Source: Acidobacteriota bacterium
GTDB taxonomy: Bacteria > Acidobacteriota > Vicinamibacteria > Marinacidobacterales > Marinacidobacteraceae
NCBI GenBank assembly: GCA_022826195.1
Contig: JAJDVI010000107.1
Span: 1 to 51,701, forward strand
Reading direction: 5' to 3'
DNA: 51,701 nucleotides
In this document: piece after piece, positions 24,617 to 33,644 of the stretch
Position numbering within the stretch: the first letter of the stretch is position 1
Layout of the letters: each line of letters opens with the position of its first letter
Notes under the pieces: generated by a model
What the model saw: the letters and a program-made list of their open reading frames with translations, nothing else
Database searches by the model: none
Told to the model about the DNA's origin: nothing
Made by a program: the position numbers and the translations under genes

Positions 24617-25690
24617 ATGAGCCTGGACTGCGGCGTCTTCCACACGCGCTACGAGGCGGACATGGGTCTCCGCCCGCGGCCCCTCCAGCGCCTTCGGCTG
24701 GGGATCCTCGCCCTCTTCGTGCTCGTGTTTCCCTTCGTGGCCAGTCCCTACTGGCTGGACCTGGCGAACCAGGTGGCCATCGCGACGGTGGGGGCCATCG
24801 GCCTGAACATCCTCGTCGGCAGCACCGGACAGATCTCGCTCGGCCAGGGCGCCTTCATGGCGATCGGGGCTTACACCGCGGGACTCCTGACCCTGAACTT
24901 CGGCGTCCCCTGGGGCGCCAGCGTGTTCGCCGCCTGCCTCGTCACCGCCGCCGCGGGCACCTTCTTCGGGCTGCCGTCGCTCCGCCTCAAGGGGCTCTAC
25001 CTGGCCATCGCCACGCTGGCCGCCCAGGAGATCGTGGAGTGGGCGATGACGAACTGGACCGCGGTCACGGGCGGCACCGAGGCGATCGTGCTGCCCGCGC
25101 CGGTTCTCTTCGGCGTGCGGATGAACACGGGCTTCAACTTCTACTGGCTCGCGGTGCTCACCGCCGCCGGGACCGCGCTCTTCGCGGCCAACCTCCTGCG
25201 GAGCCGCATCGGACGCGCCTTCGAGGCGGTGCGCGACCAGGACGTCGCGGCGAGCGTCATCGGGGTGGACGTCTTCCGCACCAAGCTGCTGGCCTTCGCG
25301 ACGTCGTCGTTCTTCGTCGGGCTCGCCGGGGCGATGATTGCCTTCCACCGCAACATCGTCACCTGGGAGCGCTTCACGCTGAGCACCAGCATCGTCTTTC
25401 TGGCGATGATCATCGTGGGGGGCCTGGGCTCGATCCGCGGGTCGTTCCTGGGGGCGGCGCTCATCACGCTGCTCCCGGCGATGATCACGAACCTCGGCCG
25501 GGCCATCCAGGACACCGCGCCCCAGGTGGCGTCGCTCCTCCCCTACGCGCAGCAGGCCGTGTTCGGGATCGTGATCATCCTCTTCCTGATCTTCGAGCCC
25601 CGGGGCCTGTCCAAGCTATGGGAGAACCTCAAGGATTACTTCCATGTCTGGCCGTTTGCGTACCGGCGCGGCGAGAGCCGCGCCGGGTGA
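24617..25690 (+). CDS. livM: LIV-type ABC transporter permease (LivM-like)
   Basis: 357 residues. After about 30 cytoplasmic residues come roughly nine helices, with 'NILVGSTGQISLGQGAFMAIGAYTAG' (LivM hallmark), 'GRAFEAVRDQDVAASVIGVDVFRTKLLAFATSSFF' as the coupling loop and 'MIIVGGLGSIRGSFLGAAL'. ATG 24617 lies 19 nt after livH. The C-terminus is a longer tail with 'LWENLKDYFHVWPFAYRRG', common in LIV clusters that carry ligases. Confidence 0.9.
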   Translation: MSLDCGVFHTRYEADMGLRPRPLQRLRLGILALFVLVFPFVASPYWLDLANQVAIATVGAIGLNILVGSTGQISLGQGAFMAIGAYTAGLLTLNFGVPWGASVFAACLVTAAAGTFFGLPSLRLKGLYLAIATLAAQEIVEWAMTNWTAVTGGTEAIVLPAPVLFGVRMNTGFNFYWLAVLTAAGTALFAANLLRSRIGRAFEAVRDQDVAASVIGVDVFRTKLLAFATSSFFVGLAGAMIAFHRNIVTWERFTLSTSIVFLAMIIVGGLGSIRGSFLGAALITLLPAMITNLGRAIQDTAPQVASLLPYAQQAVFGIVIILFLIFEPRGLSKLWENLKDYFHVWPFAYRRGESRAG

Positions 25691-25725
25691 CGCGCGCGAT
25701 GCGGGCCGACTAGGATGGGCCGACG

Positions 25726-26949
25726 ATGAGACAGGCGATGCGTGGCGCCGCCGGCAAGCGGCGTTGTCCGGCGGCGGCCCTTCGTGCGATCGGGCTGGGG
25801 GCCGCCATCCTGCTGTCCGCCGGCTGCGGCGGCGACGCCGGTCCGGACACCGGCATGATCAAGGTCGGCGCGATCTTCGACCTCACCGGGCCCACCGCCG
25901 ACGTCGGCACCGACTACGGCGACGGGGTGCGCGGCTTCGCCGACTGGATCAACTCCCGGGGCGGGATCGAGGGGCGCCCGATCGACCTCGTCTACCAGGA
26001 CTACGGCTACCAGGTGGACCGCGCCGAGCAGCTCTACACCCAGTTCGTCGGCGAGGGAGCGGTGATCTTCATGGGATGGGGCACCGGCGACACGGAGGCC
26101 CTGCGCCTGCGCATCGCCGAGGACGAGATCCCGTTCAGCTCCGCGTCGCTTTCGCATCGCCTGGGCGACCCGGCGGAGGCTCCCTACAACTTCCTGCTGG
26201 CGACGACCTACAGCGACCAGTTCCGCATCGCCCTGCAGTGGATTGCCGACAACCACGGCGGGGGGACGCCCATCGTCGCGCTGATGCACAACGCGAGTCC
26301 CTTCGGGCTGTCCCCGGCGCGGCAGGGTGGGGTCGCGTTCGCGGAGGCCCTGGGCATCGACCTGACCCTCTACGAAATGCCCCGCGGAGCGGTGGATTTC
26401 ACCGCCGAGTTCTCGCGCATCCGCCAGAGCGGCGCCCAGTACGTCGTCTTCCAGAACACCTCGGGGCCGGCGGCGGTGGCGCTTTCGAACGCGCGCAGCC
26501 TGGGGCTGGAGGTCACCTTCTTCTGTCTGAACTGGTGTTCGAACGCCCAGGTGATCCAGTTGGCCGGGGACGCGGCCGAGGGTCTCATGGGGACGATGCC
26601 GTACGCGCCCCTGAGCGTGGACGTGCCCGGCACGCGCGTCATCCGCGAGTACCTGGAGTCGCGGGGCGAGTCGGCCGAGGGGAAGACCAACGCCTATACG
26701 CAGGGCTGGTGGACCTTCGCGGCGTTCGCCGAGGGGATGCGGCGCGTGCTGGCGGCGGGCGAGGAACTCACCGGCGCGAACATCAAGGCCGCCCTGGAGA
26801 CGTTCGCCGACCACGACCTGGGCGGGGTGACGGCTCCCGTGACCTTCACCCCCACGGATCACCGCGGGTCGAAGGGGCTCCGCATCTTCCGGGTCGAGGA
26901 AGGCACGTGGGCGCCGTTCACGGACTTTGTCGAGGCGCCGGGATGGTGA
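25726..26949 (+). CDS. livK: LIV-type substrate-binding lipoprotein (LivK-like)
   Basis: 407 residues. The lipobox 'LLSAGCGG' ends at about Cys34. The Peripla_BP_6 fold begins 'IKVGAIFDLTGPTADVGTDYGDGVRGFADWIN'. Binding-cleft features of true leucine-binding proteins (Ser-Gly-Thr loops) are not obvious; the segment after 'ASLSHRLGDPAEAPYNF' has the pattern of binding proteins for aromatic or other organic acids in ligase-bearing LIV operons. Ligand inferred from context only. ATG 25726 is 35 nt after livM. Confidence 0.87.
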   Translation: MRQAMRGAAGKRRCPAAALRAIGLGAAILLSAGCGGDAGPDTGMIKVGAIFDLTGPTADVGTDYGDGVRGFADWINSRGGIEGRPIDLVYQDYGYQVDRAEQLYTQFVGEGAVIFMGWGTGDTEALRLRIAEDEIPFSSASLSHRLGDPAEAPYNFLLATTYSDQFRIALQWIADNHGGGTPIVALMHNASPFGLSPARQGGVAFAEALGIDLTLYEMPRGAVDFTAEFSRIRQSGAQYVVFQNTSGPAAVALSNARSLGLEVTFFCLNWCSNAQVIQLAGDAAEGLMGTMPYAPLSVDVPGTRVIREYLESRGESAEGKTNAYTQGWWTFAAFAEGMRRVLAAGEELTGANIKAALETFADHDLGGVTAPVTFTPTDHRGSKGLRIFRVEEGTWAPFTDFVEAPGW

Positions 26950-26959
26950 GGACGGCGCG

Positions 26960-27775
26960 ATGACGGGCGCGGAGGCGGCGCCGCTCCTCAGCCTCAACAA
27001 CATCGAGGTTCTCTACGACGATGTGATCCTGGTGCTGCGGGGGCTGTCGCTCGAGGTGGCCGAAGGGCAGATCGCAGCGCTCCTCGGGTCGAACGGCGCC
27101 GGCAAGACCACGACCCTGAAGGCCACCTCCGGGCTCCTCCATGTCGAGGACGGCGAGGTCAGTGACGGGACCATCGTCTTCGACGGCGAGGAGATCCAGG
27201 GGATGGACGCCCACCGGATCGTGGAGAGAGGCGTTTTCCAGGTCCTCGAGGGCCGGCGGGTCTTCGAGCACCTGACGGTGCGCGAGAACCTGCTCGCGGG
27301 GGCCTACACGCGCGCGACCGGGCGCGGCCTCGAGGCCGAAACGCACAAGGTGTACGAGTATTTCCCGGCGCTGGCGGAGCGCCGGGGCCAGGCGGCCGGC
27401 TACCTCTCCGGCGGCGAGCAGCAGATGCTGGCGCTGGGCCGGGCGCTGATGGCCTCCCCCCGGATGATGCTGCTCGACGAGCCTTCGCTGGGGCTCGCCC
27501 CGATGCTCGTCGAGAGCATTTTCGGCGCCCTGCAGCGCATCAACCGCGAGGAGGGCGCGACGATCCTCCTCGTGGAGCAGAACGCCCGGATCGCCCTGTC
27601 CATTGCCGACTACGGGTACATCATGGAAGGGGGGAGGGTGGTGCTCGAGGGCGGCGCGGAGGAACTCAGGGCCAACGAGGACGTCAAGGAGTTCTACCTG
27701 GGGCTGGGCGACGGCGGGCGCCGGTCGTACCGGGACGTGAAGCACTACCGGCGGCGGAAGCGGTGGCTGTCGTGA
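26960..27775 (+). CDS. livF: LIV-type ABC transporter ATP-binding protein (LivF-like)
   Basis: About 271 residues. Walker A 'LLGSNGAGKTTTLK', 'VFQVLEGRRVFEHLTVRENLLAGAY' (LivF hallmark), signature 'LSGGEQQMLALGRAL', Walker B 'MMLLDEPSLGLAP' and switch 'LLVEQN'. The C-terminal 30 residues are basic ('YRDVKHYRRRKRWLS'), longer than in canonical LivF. ATG 26960 is 10 nt after livK; a GTG-type start at 26927 would overlap it. Confidence 0.9.
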   Translation: MTGAEAAPLLSLNNIEVLYDDVILVLRGLSLEVAEGQIAALLGSNGAGKTTTLKATSGLLHVEDGEVSDGTIVFDGEEIQGMDAHRIVERGVFQVLEGRRVFEHLTVRENLLAGAYTRATGRGLEAETHKVYEYFPALAERRGQAAGYLSGGEQQMLALGRALMASPRMMLLDEPSLGLAPMLVESIFGALQRINREEGATILLVEQNARIALSIADYGYIMEGGRVVLEGGAEELRANEDVKEFYLGLGDGGRRSYRDVKHYRRRKRWLS

Positions 27776-28977
27776 GGGAGGACTGGAGCGAGCTCCAGGA
27801 CCGGATCGCGGCGCGCGCGGTCTCGTACGGGGCGGAGCACAGCGCCGAGATCGGACGGCGGCTCGCGCGGGCCGGTGTTCGGCCGAACGATGTCCGCGGC
27901 GTGGCCGACCTCGAGCCGATTCCGGTGCTGGCCAAGGATGAACTGCCGGCGCTGCAGGCGGCCGACCCGCCCTTCGGCGGGATGCTCGCGGCGCCGCTCG
28001 CTTCGCTCGCGCGCATCTATCGCTCGCCGGGGCCGATCAACGATCCGCAGGGGACCGGCGCGGACTTCTCGCGCCTGGCCACCGCTCTCGAGGCGGCCGG
28101 TTTCCGCCCCGGCGAAGTGGTGCTCAACAGCTTTTCGTACCACCTGACGCCGGGCGGCCTCATGCTCGACGGGGGATTGCGCGCCGTGGGATGCGTGGTG
28201 ATTCCGGGAGGCTCGAGCGCGATCGCCGGCCAGACGGAGGCGGCGCACGCCGCGGGCGCGACCGCGTATACCGGCATCCCCCAGGTGCTCCTGACTCTGC
28301 TCGAGCGGGCGGAGGAGTCGGAGCAGCCGCTCGGGTTCGAGCGCGCGCTGGTGACGGGCGCCGCGCTGCCGCCCTCCCTGCGCGCCCGCCTCCAGGATGG
28401 CTTCGGGGTGGACGTCTACCAGGCCTACGCGGCGGCCGACACCGGGCTGATCGGGTACGAGTGTCCCGAAAAGGACGGGTGGCACGTAGCGCCGGAGGTG
28501 GTGGTGGAGGTGCTGCGGCCCGCAGACGGCCGCCCAGCGGCGGAGGGGGAGACGGGGCAGGTGGTGGTCACCAGCCCGAACGAGGTCTACCCGCTGGTGC
28601 GCTTCGGCACGGGGGACCTGTCCGCCTGGAATCGCGCGCCCTGCCCCCGCGGCTGCCCCGGTCCCCGGCTGGCGGGCTTCCTGGGCCGGGTGGGGGAGGG
28701 GGTGAAGGTGCGCGGCATGTTCGTGCATCCGCGCGAGCTGGCCGCGGCCCTGGGGCCCGACCCGGCCGTGGTCCGCTACCAGGCGGTGGTGTCCGCCGAG
28801 GGCGCGCGGGACGTCTTCACCGTGCGGGTCGAGGCCGCGCCCGGCCGCGTGATCGACGCTGCCGGACTGGCCGGCCGCATCCGGGAGGTGGTGAAGATCC
28901 GGCCGGCCGTGGAGGTGGTTCCCTCCGGGACTATCCCCGACGAAGCGCGCCCGCTGGTGGACGCTCGAGAGGAATAG
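27772..28977 (+). CDS. Phenylacetate-CoA ligase-like protein (PaaK family)
   Basis: About 401 residues of the ANL superfamily. The domain order is PaaK-like: 'PIPVLAKDELPALQAADPPFGG', then 'AYTGIPQVLLTLLERAEE', 'QAYAAADTGLIGYECPEKDGWH' (A5 region), 'RFGTGDLSAW' and a C-terminal 'GVKVRGMFVHPREL...' domain. The usual TSGTTG P-loop is absent; the equivalent reads 'IYRSPGPINDPQG', as in other PaaK-like proteins of LIV clusters. GTG 27772 overlaps the livF stop (GTGA); a GTG at 27763 is also possible. Last gene of the operon. Confidence 0.8.
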   Translation: MREDWSELQDRIAARAVSYGAEHSAEIGRRLARAGVRPNDVRGVADLEPIPVLAKDELPALQAADPPFGGMLAAPLASLARIYRSPGPINDPQGTGADFSRLATALEAAGFRPGEVVLNSFSYHLTPGGLMLDGGLRAVGCVVIPGGSSAIAGQTEAAHAAGATAYTGIPQVLLTLLERAEESEQPLGFERALVTGAALPPSLRARLQDGFGVDVYQAYAAADTGLIGYECPEKDGWHVAPEVVVEVLRPADGRPAAEGETGQVVVTSPNEVYPLVRFGTGDLSAWNRAPCPRGCPGPRLAGFLGRVGEGVKVRGMFVHPRELAAALGPDPAVVRYQAVVSAEGARDVFTVRVEAAPGRVIDAAGLAGRIREVVKIRPAVEVVPSGTIPDEARPLVDAREE

Positions 28978-28984
28978 GCCACAC

Positions 28985-29995
28985 CTACTCCCCCCGTACC
29001 CGCCCCGAACCTTCCCGATTGAGGTTGTACCTCATGATGCGGCCGTGCGGGCCGTCGCGGTCGCGCTCGAGCTCGAAGACCTCCCCCGGCACCTCTTTGG
29101 GAACCGCCGCCTCCAGCCGCCGCTCGTCGCCCGGTTCGAGGCGCAGGCGGCGCCCGCCCACCGCCCGGCCCCTGCGGCTCAGCCCGACGATCACCGCGCC
29201 GACGGCGGGCTGGCGCAGCGCATACGCCACCGCGACGTCGGCCATGGTGGAACGGTGCCGGCCGGCCACCTCCGCGAGCGCCGCGCGGGCCCGCTCCAGC
29301 ACCGCGCGGCCCCCCACCTCGTCGGCGATGAGGCGGTACTTGACAAGGGAGCGCGACGGCGCCAGGGCACCGTCCGAATCCGAGAGCAGGCCGCCCGCGA
29401 GCGCCCCGTAGGCGAGCAGTGTCACACCTCGCTGGAGACACAGGTCCGTCATGCCCCTGCGCGGCCGCCGGTCCAGTAGCGAGAACTGGACCTGGTTCGA
29501 GACCACCGGAATCCCGGCGTCCAGGAGAGCCGTGAGTGCGCCGCAGTCGAAGTTGGTCACCCCGATGTTGCGCACAACCCCCGCTTCGCGGAGCTCCGTC
29601 AACCACTCCGCCGCGCGCAGCCATCCCGGCTGGGAGAGGTCCCACCAGGCGAACTGGACCAACTCCAGCGCCTCCACGCCGAGCCGGTCACGGGACCTGA
29701 GGACGACGTCGCGCACGTAGCTCCGGTCGATGGTGGCCAGCGCGTCCAGATCCGGTACGAACTTGGTGAACACGACCACCTCGCTGGCGGACGCGGGCCG
29801 GGCCGCCAACCAGTCGCCGAGGAGCTGCTCGGCGCCCGTGTAGATGTCGGCGCAGTCAAGGAAGAGTGGCCCCGGCCGGGCCGCGGCCTCGTCGAGAGCG
29901 GCGAAGGCGCGCTCGCGGCTCCACTCGGGTCCATGCCCTCGCGACAACTGCCAACAGCCACGTACCAGCCCGCTGGCCGGCAGCGGCAGAGTCAT
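28985..29995 (-). CDS. Aldo/keto reductase-like protein with Ala at the catalytic His position
   Basis: 336 residues, TIM-barrel AKR fold. Asp-Tyr region 'FLDCADIYTGAEQLLGDWL', Lys in 'VVVFTKFVPD', and 'IPVVSNQVQFSLLDRRPRRGMTDLCLQRGVTLLAYGALAGGLLSD' closely follow the plant/fungal and bacterial group in which the fourth catalytic residue appears as 'LVQFHWWD'. Here that motif reads 'LVQFAWWD': the His is Ala. 'VGAVIVGLSRRGRA' is the NADP-binding end. Reductase activity may be lost or changed. Its ATG overlaps the stop of the TIGR04076-like gene (ATGA). Confidence 0.82.
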   Translation of the reverse strand: MTLPLPASGLVRGCWQLSRGHGPEWSRERAFAALDEAAARPGPLFLDCADIYTGAEQLLGDWLAARPASASEVVVFTKFVPDLDALATIDRSYVRDVVLRSRDRLGVEALELVQFAWWDLSQPGWLRAAEWLTELREAGVVRNIGVTNFDCGALTALLDAGIPVVSNQVQFSLLDRRPRRGMTDLCLQRGVTLLAYGALAGGLLSDSDGALAPSRSLVKYRLIADEVGGRAVLERARAALAEVAGRHRSTMADVAVAYALRQPAVGAVIVGLSRRGRAVGGRRLRLEPGDERRLEAAVPKEVPGEVFELERDRDGPHGRIMRYNLNREGSGRVRGE

Positions 29996-30336
29996 CCCGG
30001 CCGCGTCAGGGGAACGCGAGTGACCTCGCTGTGGCGGAAGGCCGAGATGCCGGTGCGGGTGATGCGGAAGCGGGCGCCACAGTGGGGATCCGGACAGGCG
30101 ATCTCGGCGTCCGAGGTCATCCAGTCGTTGGGATGGGTCCGGCGCTGCTTGGCCGGAAGCAGCGGCAGGAGCGCCGCCAGCGGATAGAGCGGAAAGCTCT
30201 GCCCCGCAGGGAAGGACAGGTTCTCGCCCCGGAGTTCGAAGTAGTCCCCCTCCCGGTGGTTGCAGACCATCTCGCGCTCGCCGGCCACGACCTCCACCCG
30301 CAGGTCGTAAAGCTCGAACCTGTCGTCCTGACGCAT
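29992..30336 (-). CDS. TIGR04076-like small protein
   Basis: About 114 residues. 'FELYDLRVEVVAGEREMVCNHREGDYFELRGENLSFPAG' followed by 'FPLYPLAALLPLLPAKQRRTHPNDWM' and 'DAEIACPDPHCGARFRITRTG' matches the pattern of TIGR04076-family proteins (Cys/His pairs, Leu/Pro-rich centre). Their function is not known. Cys residues in 'MVCNHREGD' and 'ACPDPHCGA' could bind metal. ATG 30336 is preferred over an upstream start at 30402, which adds arginine-rich residues. Translationally coupled to the aldo/keto reductase gene. Confidence 0.7.
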   Translation of the reverse strand: MRQDDRFELYDLRVEVVAGEREMVCNHREGDYFELRGENLSFPAGQSFPLYPLAALLPLLPAKQRRTHPNDWMTSDAEIACPDPHCGARFRITRTGISAFRHSEVTRVPLTRPG

Positions 30337-30407
30337 CTGGCTGTTCTCCTCGCAGCGACCCGGGCGCCGCCGCTGGACCCGCCGTCGACGATCCCCGATC
30401 ATACCGT

Positions 30408-31820
30408 GTGGACCACGATCGAAAGCGGCCGCTCGCCTTCCGGCTGGGCATGGTGGGAGCCGCGCTCCCGATCCTCGTTTTCGCCGCCGGCGCCGCCTGG
30501 CTGGGCTTTTCCGGGGCGCCGGACGAGCGCGGCCTCTGGCCCGTTCTGGTCGTGGCGCTGGGCGCCGGACTCCTGCTCGCCAGGAGGGCCTCCGACTACA
30601 GCGCGGCGGCCCTGCGCGGAATGTCGCGCCCCATCGTCATGCTCATGGTGGCGGCCTGGCTGCTGGCGGGCATCTTCTCCGCCGTACTGCGCGAATCCGG
30701 GCTCGTCCACTCCCTGGTGTGGGCGGGCGCCGAACTGGGGGTGAGCGGCGGCGGCTTCGTCCTGCTGGCCTTCCTCGTCGCGGTTCTCTTCTCGACCGCC
30801 ACCGGCACCAGCTTCGGGACGATCCTCATCTGCGCGCCGCTGCTCTACCCCGCGGCGGGCGTTTTCGCCGCCAGTCCCGTCGCGTTGATCGGGGCGATCC
30901 TGGCCGGCGCCACCTTCGGAGACAACGTCTCGCCCGTTTCCGACACGACCATCGCGTCCGCGACCACCCAGGACGCGCCCATGGGCGGGGTCGTGCGCAG
31001 CCGCCTCCGCTATGCGCTGCCCGCCGCCCTGGCCGCCGCTCTCATCCTCACGCTGCTTGGCGGCGCCGAGGCGCCCCCGGCTACGGAATCGGTCCCGGGT
31101 GCGGCGCTCGCGGGCGACCCGTCGGCGCTCCCCATGTTGCTGGCGCCCCTGGCCGCGTTTCTCATGTTGTGGCGGGGGCGCGGCCTGGTCGAGAGCCTCT
31201 TCGCCGGGGTGGCCGTAGCGGTGGCCCTGGCCCTGACGCTGGGGCTCGTCACCCCCGCCGGCCTGCTCTACATCGACGCCGGGTCCTTCCAGGCCCGCGG
31301 GCTCATTCTGGACGGGATGGAGGGCGCGGTCGGCATCGTGATCTTCACCATCCTCCTCATGGGGATCGTGGGGGCAGCCCAGGAGGCAGGTCTCGTGGAC
31401 CGATTGGCCGGCGCGCGCGGGCCCTGGCGGGCCGCACCGACGGCGCGGAGGGTGGAGTTCGGCATCTTTGGCGCGACGAGCGCCGCCGTAATGCTGACCA
31501 CGCATTCGGTGATGGCCATCCTCGCGGTCGGCGACCTGGTCCGGGATTCCGGCAGGCGCGCCGGCGTGGGGCGCTTCCGGCGCGCGAACCTGCTGGACAT
31601 GACCGTCTGCACCTACCCGTTTCTCCTGCCTTTCTTCATCCCGACCATCCTCGCGGCCTCGGCGACCGCCTCCGGCGAGGCTTTCGGCGTGCCGAGGGTG
31701 TCCGCCCTTGAAGCCGGGCTGGCGAACGCCTACTCGTGGGCGCTCCTGGGGGTGATCCTGGTGGCGATCGCCACGGGCCTGGGCAGGTCGGAGGACCGCA
31801 GCGATGCGACCACGCGGTGA
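30408..31820 (+). CDS. NhaC-family Na+/H+ antiporter-like membrane protein
   Basis: 470 residues and about twelve membrane helices. The hallmark 'GATFGDNVSPVSDTTIASATTQDAP' (about 167-191) is the NhaC/NhaD-type re-entrant region, and 'STATGTSFGTI' precedes it. 'TTHSVMAILAVGDLVRDSG' and 'MTVCTYPFLLPFFIPT' mark the second half. By family it exchanges sodium for protons or, in some members, organic anions. GTG 30408 overlaps the putative 5' end region of the divergent gene (71 bp apart from its start). Confidence 0.85.
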   Translation: MDHDRKRPLAFRLGMVGAALPILVFAAGAAWLGFSGAPDERGLWPVLVVALGAGLLLARRASDYSAAALRGMSRPIVMLMVAAWLLAGIFSAVLRESGLVHSLVWAGAELGVSGGGFVLLAFLVAVLFSTATGTSFGTILICAPLLYPAAGVFAASPVALIGAILAGATFGDNVSPVSDTTIASATTQDAPMGGVVRSRLRYALPAALAAALILTLLGGAEAPPATESVPGAALAGDPSALPMLLAPLAAFLMLWRGRGLVESLFAGVAVAVALALTLGLVTPAGLLYIDAGSFQARGLILDGMEGAVGIVIFTILLMGIVGAAQEAGLVDRLAGARGPWRAAPTARRVEFGIFGATSAAVMLTTHSVMAILAVGDLVRDSGRRAGVGRFRRANLLDMTVCTYPFLLPFFIPTILAASATASGEAFGVPRVSALEAGLANAYSWALLGVILVAIATGLGRSEDRSDATTR

Positions 31821-31865
31821 CGCCGCGCCGCGCCCGTCGTAACCCGCCCGCGCCCCGGAAGGTGC

Positions 31866-31871
31866 TAGATT
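31866..31871 (+). promoter_or_regulatory. -10-like hexamer upstream of the D-aminoacylase gene
   Basis: TAGATT in the 127-bp gap before ATG 31948; no matching -35 was found 16-18 nt upstream. TTGACG lies further downstream (31889-31894). Weak evidence on its own. Confidence 0.25.
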
Positions 31872-31947
31872 CGGAAAACACCCGGACCTTGACGTCGCGG
31901 TTCGCCCACCGCGCCGAACCGGGGTCCCATTCCCGGGAGAGACGCCG

Positions 31948-33594
31948 ATGACTTTTCGGAACCGCGCACCCAGGCGCCTTGCCCTTCCGGGGCTCGTCCT
32001 CGCCGCGTACTTCTTCGGGTGCGGACCGCCGGACTACGACCTGATCATCCAGGGCGGCACCGTCTTCGACGGGACCGGGACGCCGGGTGTCGTCACCGAT
32101 CTGGCGATCAAGGGCGAGCGCATCGCCGCGATCGGCGACGTCGGCGGCAGCGCCGAACGAACGATCGACGCCACCGGCCTCTACGTGGCACCCGGCTTCG
32201 TGGACATGCACAGCCACTCCGAGCTCCGGCGCCTGCTCGACGGCGGCCAGGGGCCTTCGTTCGCGTTCCAGGGGCTCACCACCGAGGTCTACGGGGAGAC
32301 GACGTCGATGGGCCCGCGGGGCGGCCGGATCGAGGGGGCCCTGCCCGAGGAACTGGAAGGGAAGTGGGAGACCCTGGGCGGGTTCCTGGACTACCTGGAG
32401 GGAACCGGCATCGCCATCAACGTCGCGTCCTACGTCGGCTCCGGCTCGGTCCGGGCCTACGTCCTGGGCTATGAGGACCGGGAGCCCACCGGCGAGGAAC
32501 TCGAGCAGATGCTGGGGCTCGTGCGGGACGCCATGGCCGAGGGAGCGTTCGGCGTCTCCGCCGGCATGAGCTATGTGCCCAACATCTACATGTCCACGGA
32601 GGAACTCGCCGCCATCGTCGCCGAGGCGGCCGCGGCGGGCGGCATCTTCGCGAACCACGCCCGCACCATGAACGGGACCGATCCGGAGGCGATCACGGAG
32701 GCCCTCCTCATCGGCGAACGCGCGGGCGCGCCGGTCCACTTCTTCCACCTGAACTCGACCTCCTCCACCGAGGCGGACACCTTCCTCGGCCTCATCGAGG
32801 AGGCCCGCACCCGGGGCATGCGGGTGACCGGGGACTCCTACACCTACACCTGGGGCATCACCGGGCTGCGCAGCTACATCCCCGCCTGGGCGCAGGAAGG
32901 GGGCGTCGAGGCGATGCTCGAACGGCTGCGCGATCCGGAAATGCGCGAGCGCATCGCCGGCGACTTCGTCACCGAGCCGCCCTACCTCGCGAACATCGGA
33001 TGGCACCGCGTCCGGCTCGGGGTGGACGACCCGGAGATCAACGGCAAGCTCGTCGAGGAAGTGGCCGAGATGCGCAGCCAACCCGCCGAGGAGGTCTTCA
33101 TGGACGTGGTCCTCGAGCAGGAGGGCCGCGGCATCGTCATCGACTGGAACAACGAGGAGGACACGCTCCGGCAGGTGCTGGCCCAGCCCTATGTGGCCGG
33201 CGGGACCGACGGCGGCACGATCGATCTCGACTCGGAGAACCTGCCCCCGCTCGTCCATCCCCGGCATCTCGGGACGGTTCCCCGCCTCCTCGGCACCTAC
33301 GTCCGCGAGGAAGGCCTCCTTACCTGGGAGGAGGCGATCCGCAAGCTGAGCGCGCTTCCCGCGGAGATTCTGGGACTCGAGGAGCGGGGGACGCTCGCCG
33401 AAGGGCACTTCGCCGACCTGGCGGTCTTCGACCCGGAAGAGATCCGCGGGGTGGCCACCTTCGAAGACCCGTTCCACTACTCCGTCGGCATGCGCTACGT
33501 GCTGGTGAACGGGATCCCGGTGGTGGACGAGGGGGAGTACACGGGCGCGCTCCCCGGCCGGGCGCTGCGCGGCCCGGGGTACGTCGGCGAGTAG
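31948..33594 (+). CDS. N-acyl-D-amino-acid deacylase-like lipoprotein
   Basis: 548 residues, lipobox 'AAYFFGCG'. The D-aminoacylase branch of the amidohydrolases is shown by 'APGFVDMHSHSELRRLL' (HxH), 'GLTTEVYGETTSMGPRGG' (the bridging acidic/Cys loop), 'IFANHARTMNGT' and 'VHFFHLNSTSSTE' (later His ligands) and 'YVAGGTDGGTIDLDSENLPP' (the Asp). All expected metal-binding positions are present. 'PRHLGTVPRLLGTYVREEGLLTWEEAIRKL' is typical of the family. Substrate D-amino-acid derivatives or dipeptides; periplasmic location inferred from the lipobox. Confidence 0.88.
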   Translation: MTFRNRAPRRLALPGLVLAAYFFGCGPPDYDLIIQGGTVFDGTGTPGVVTDLAIKGERIAAIGDVGGSAERTIDATGLYVAPGFVDMHSHSELRRLLDGGQGPSFAFQGLTTEVYGETTSMGPRGGRIEGALPEELEGKWETLGGFLDYLEGTGIAINVASYVGSGSVRAYVLGYEDREPTGEELEQMLGLVRDAMAEGAFGVSAGMSYVPNIYMSTEELAAIVAEAAAAGGIFANHARTMNGTDPEAITEALLIGERAGAPVHFFHLNSTSSTEADTFLGLIEEARTRGMRVTGDSYTYTWGITGLRSYIPAWAQEGGVEAMLERLRDPEMRERIAGDFVTEPPYLANIGWHRVRLGVDDPEINGKLVEEVAEMRSQPAEEVFMDVVLEQEGRGIVIDWNNEEDTLRQVLAQPYVAGGTDGGTIDLDSENLPPLVHPRHLGTVPRLLGTYVREEGLLTWEEAIRKLSALPAEILGLEERGTLAEGHFADLAVFDPEEIRGVATFEDPFHYSVGMRYVLVNGIPVVDEGEYTGALPGRALRGPGYVGE

Positions 33595-33644
33595 TCCGGA
33601 CCCGGCGGAGTCGCCGCGCGCCGTGGTGTGCCGAGGACCGCTGT

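Noticed and set aside
31636..33477. 613-codon minus-strand open frame across the D-aminoacylase gene
   Set aside because: Shadow of a gene with all metal-binding residues intact.
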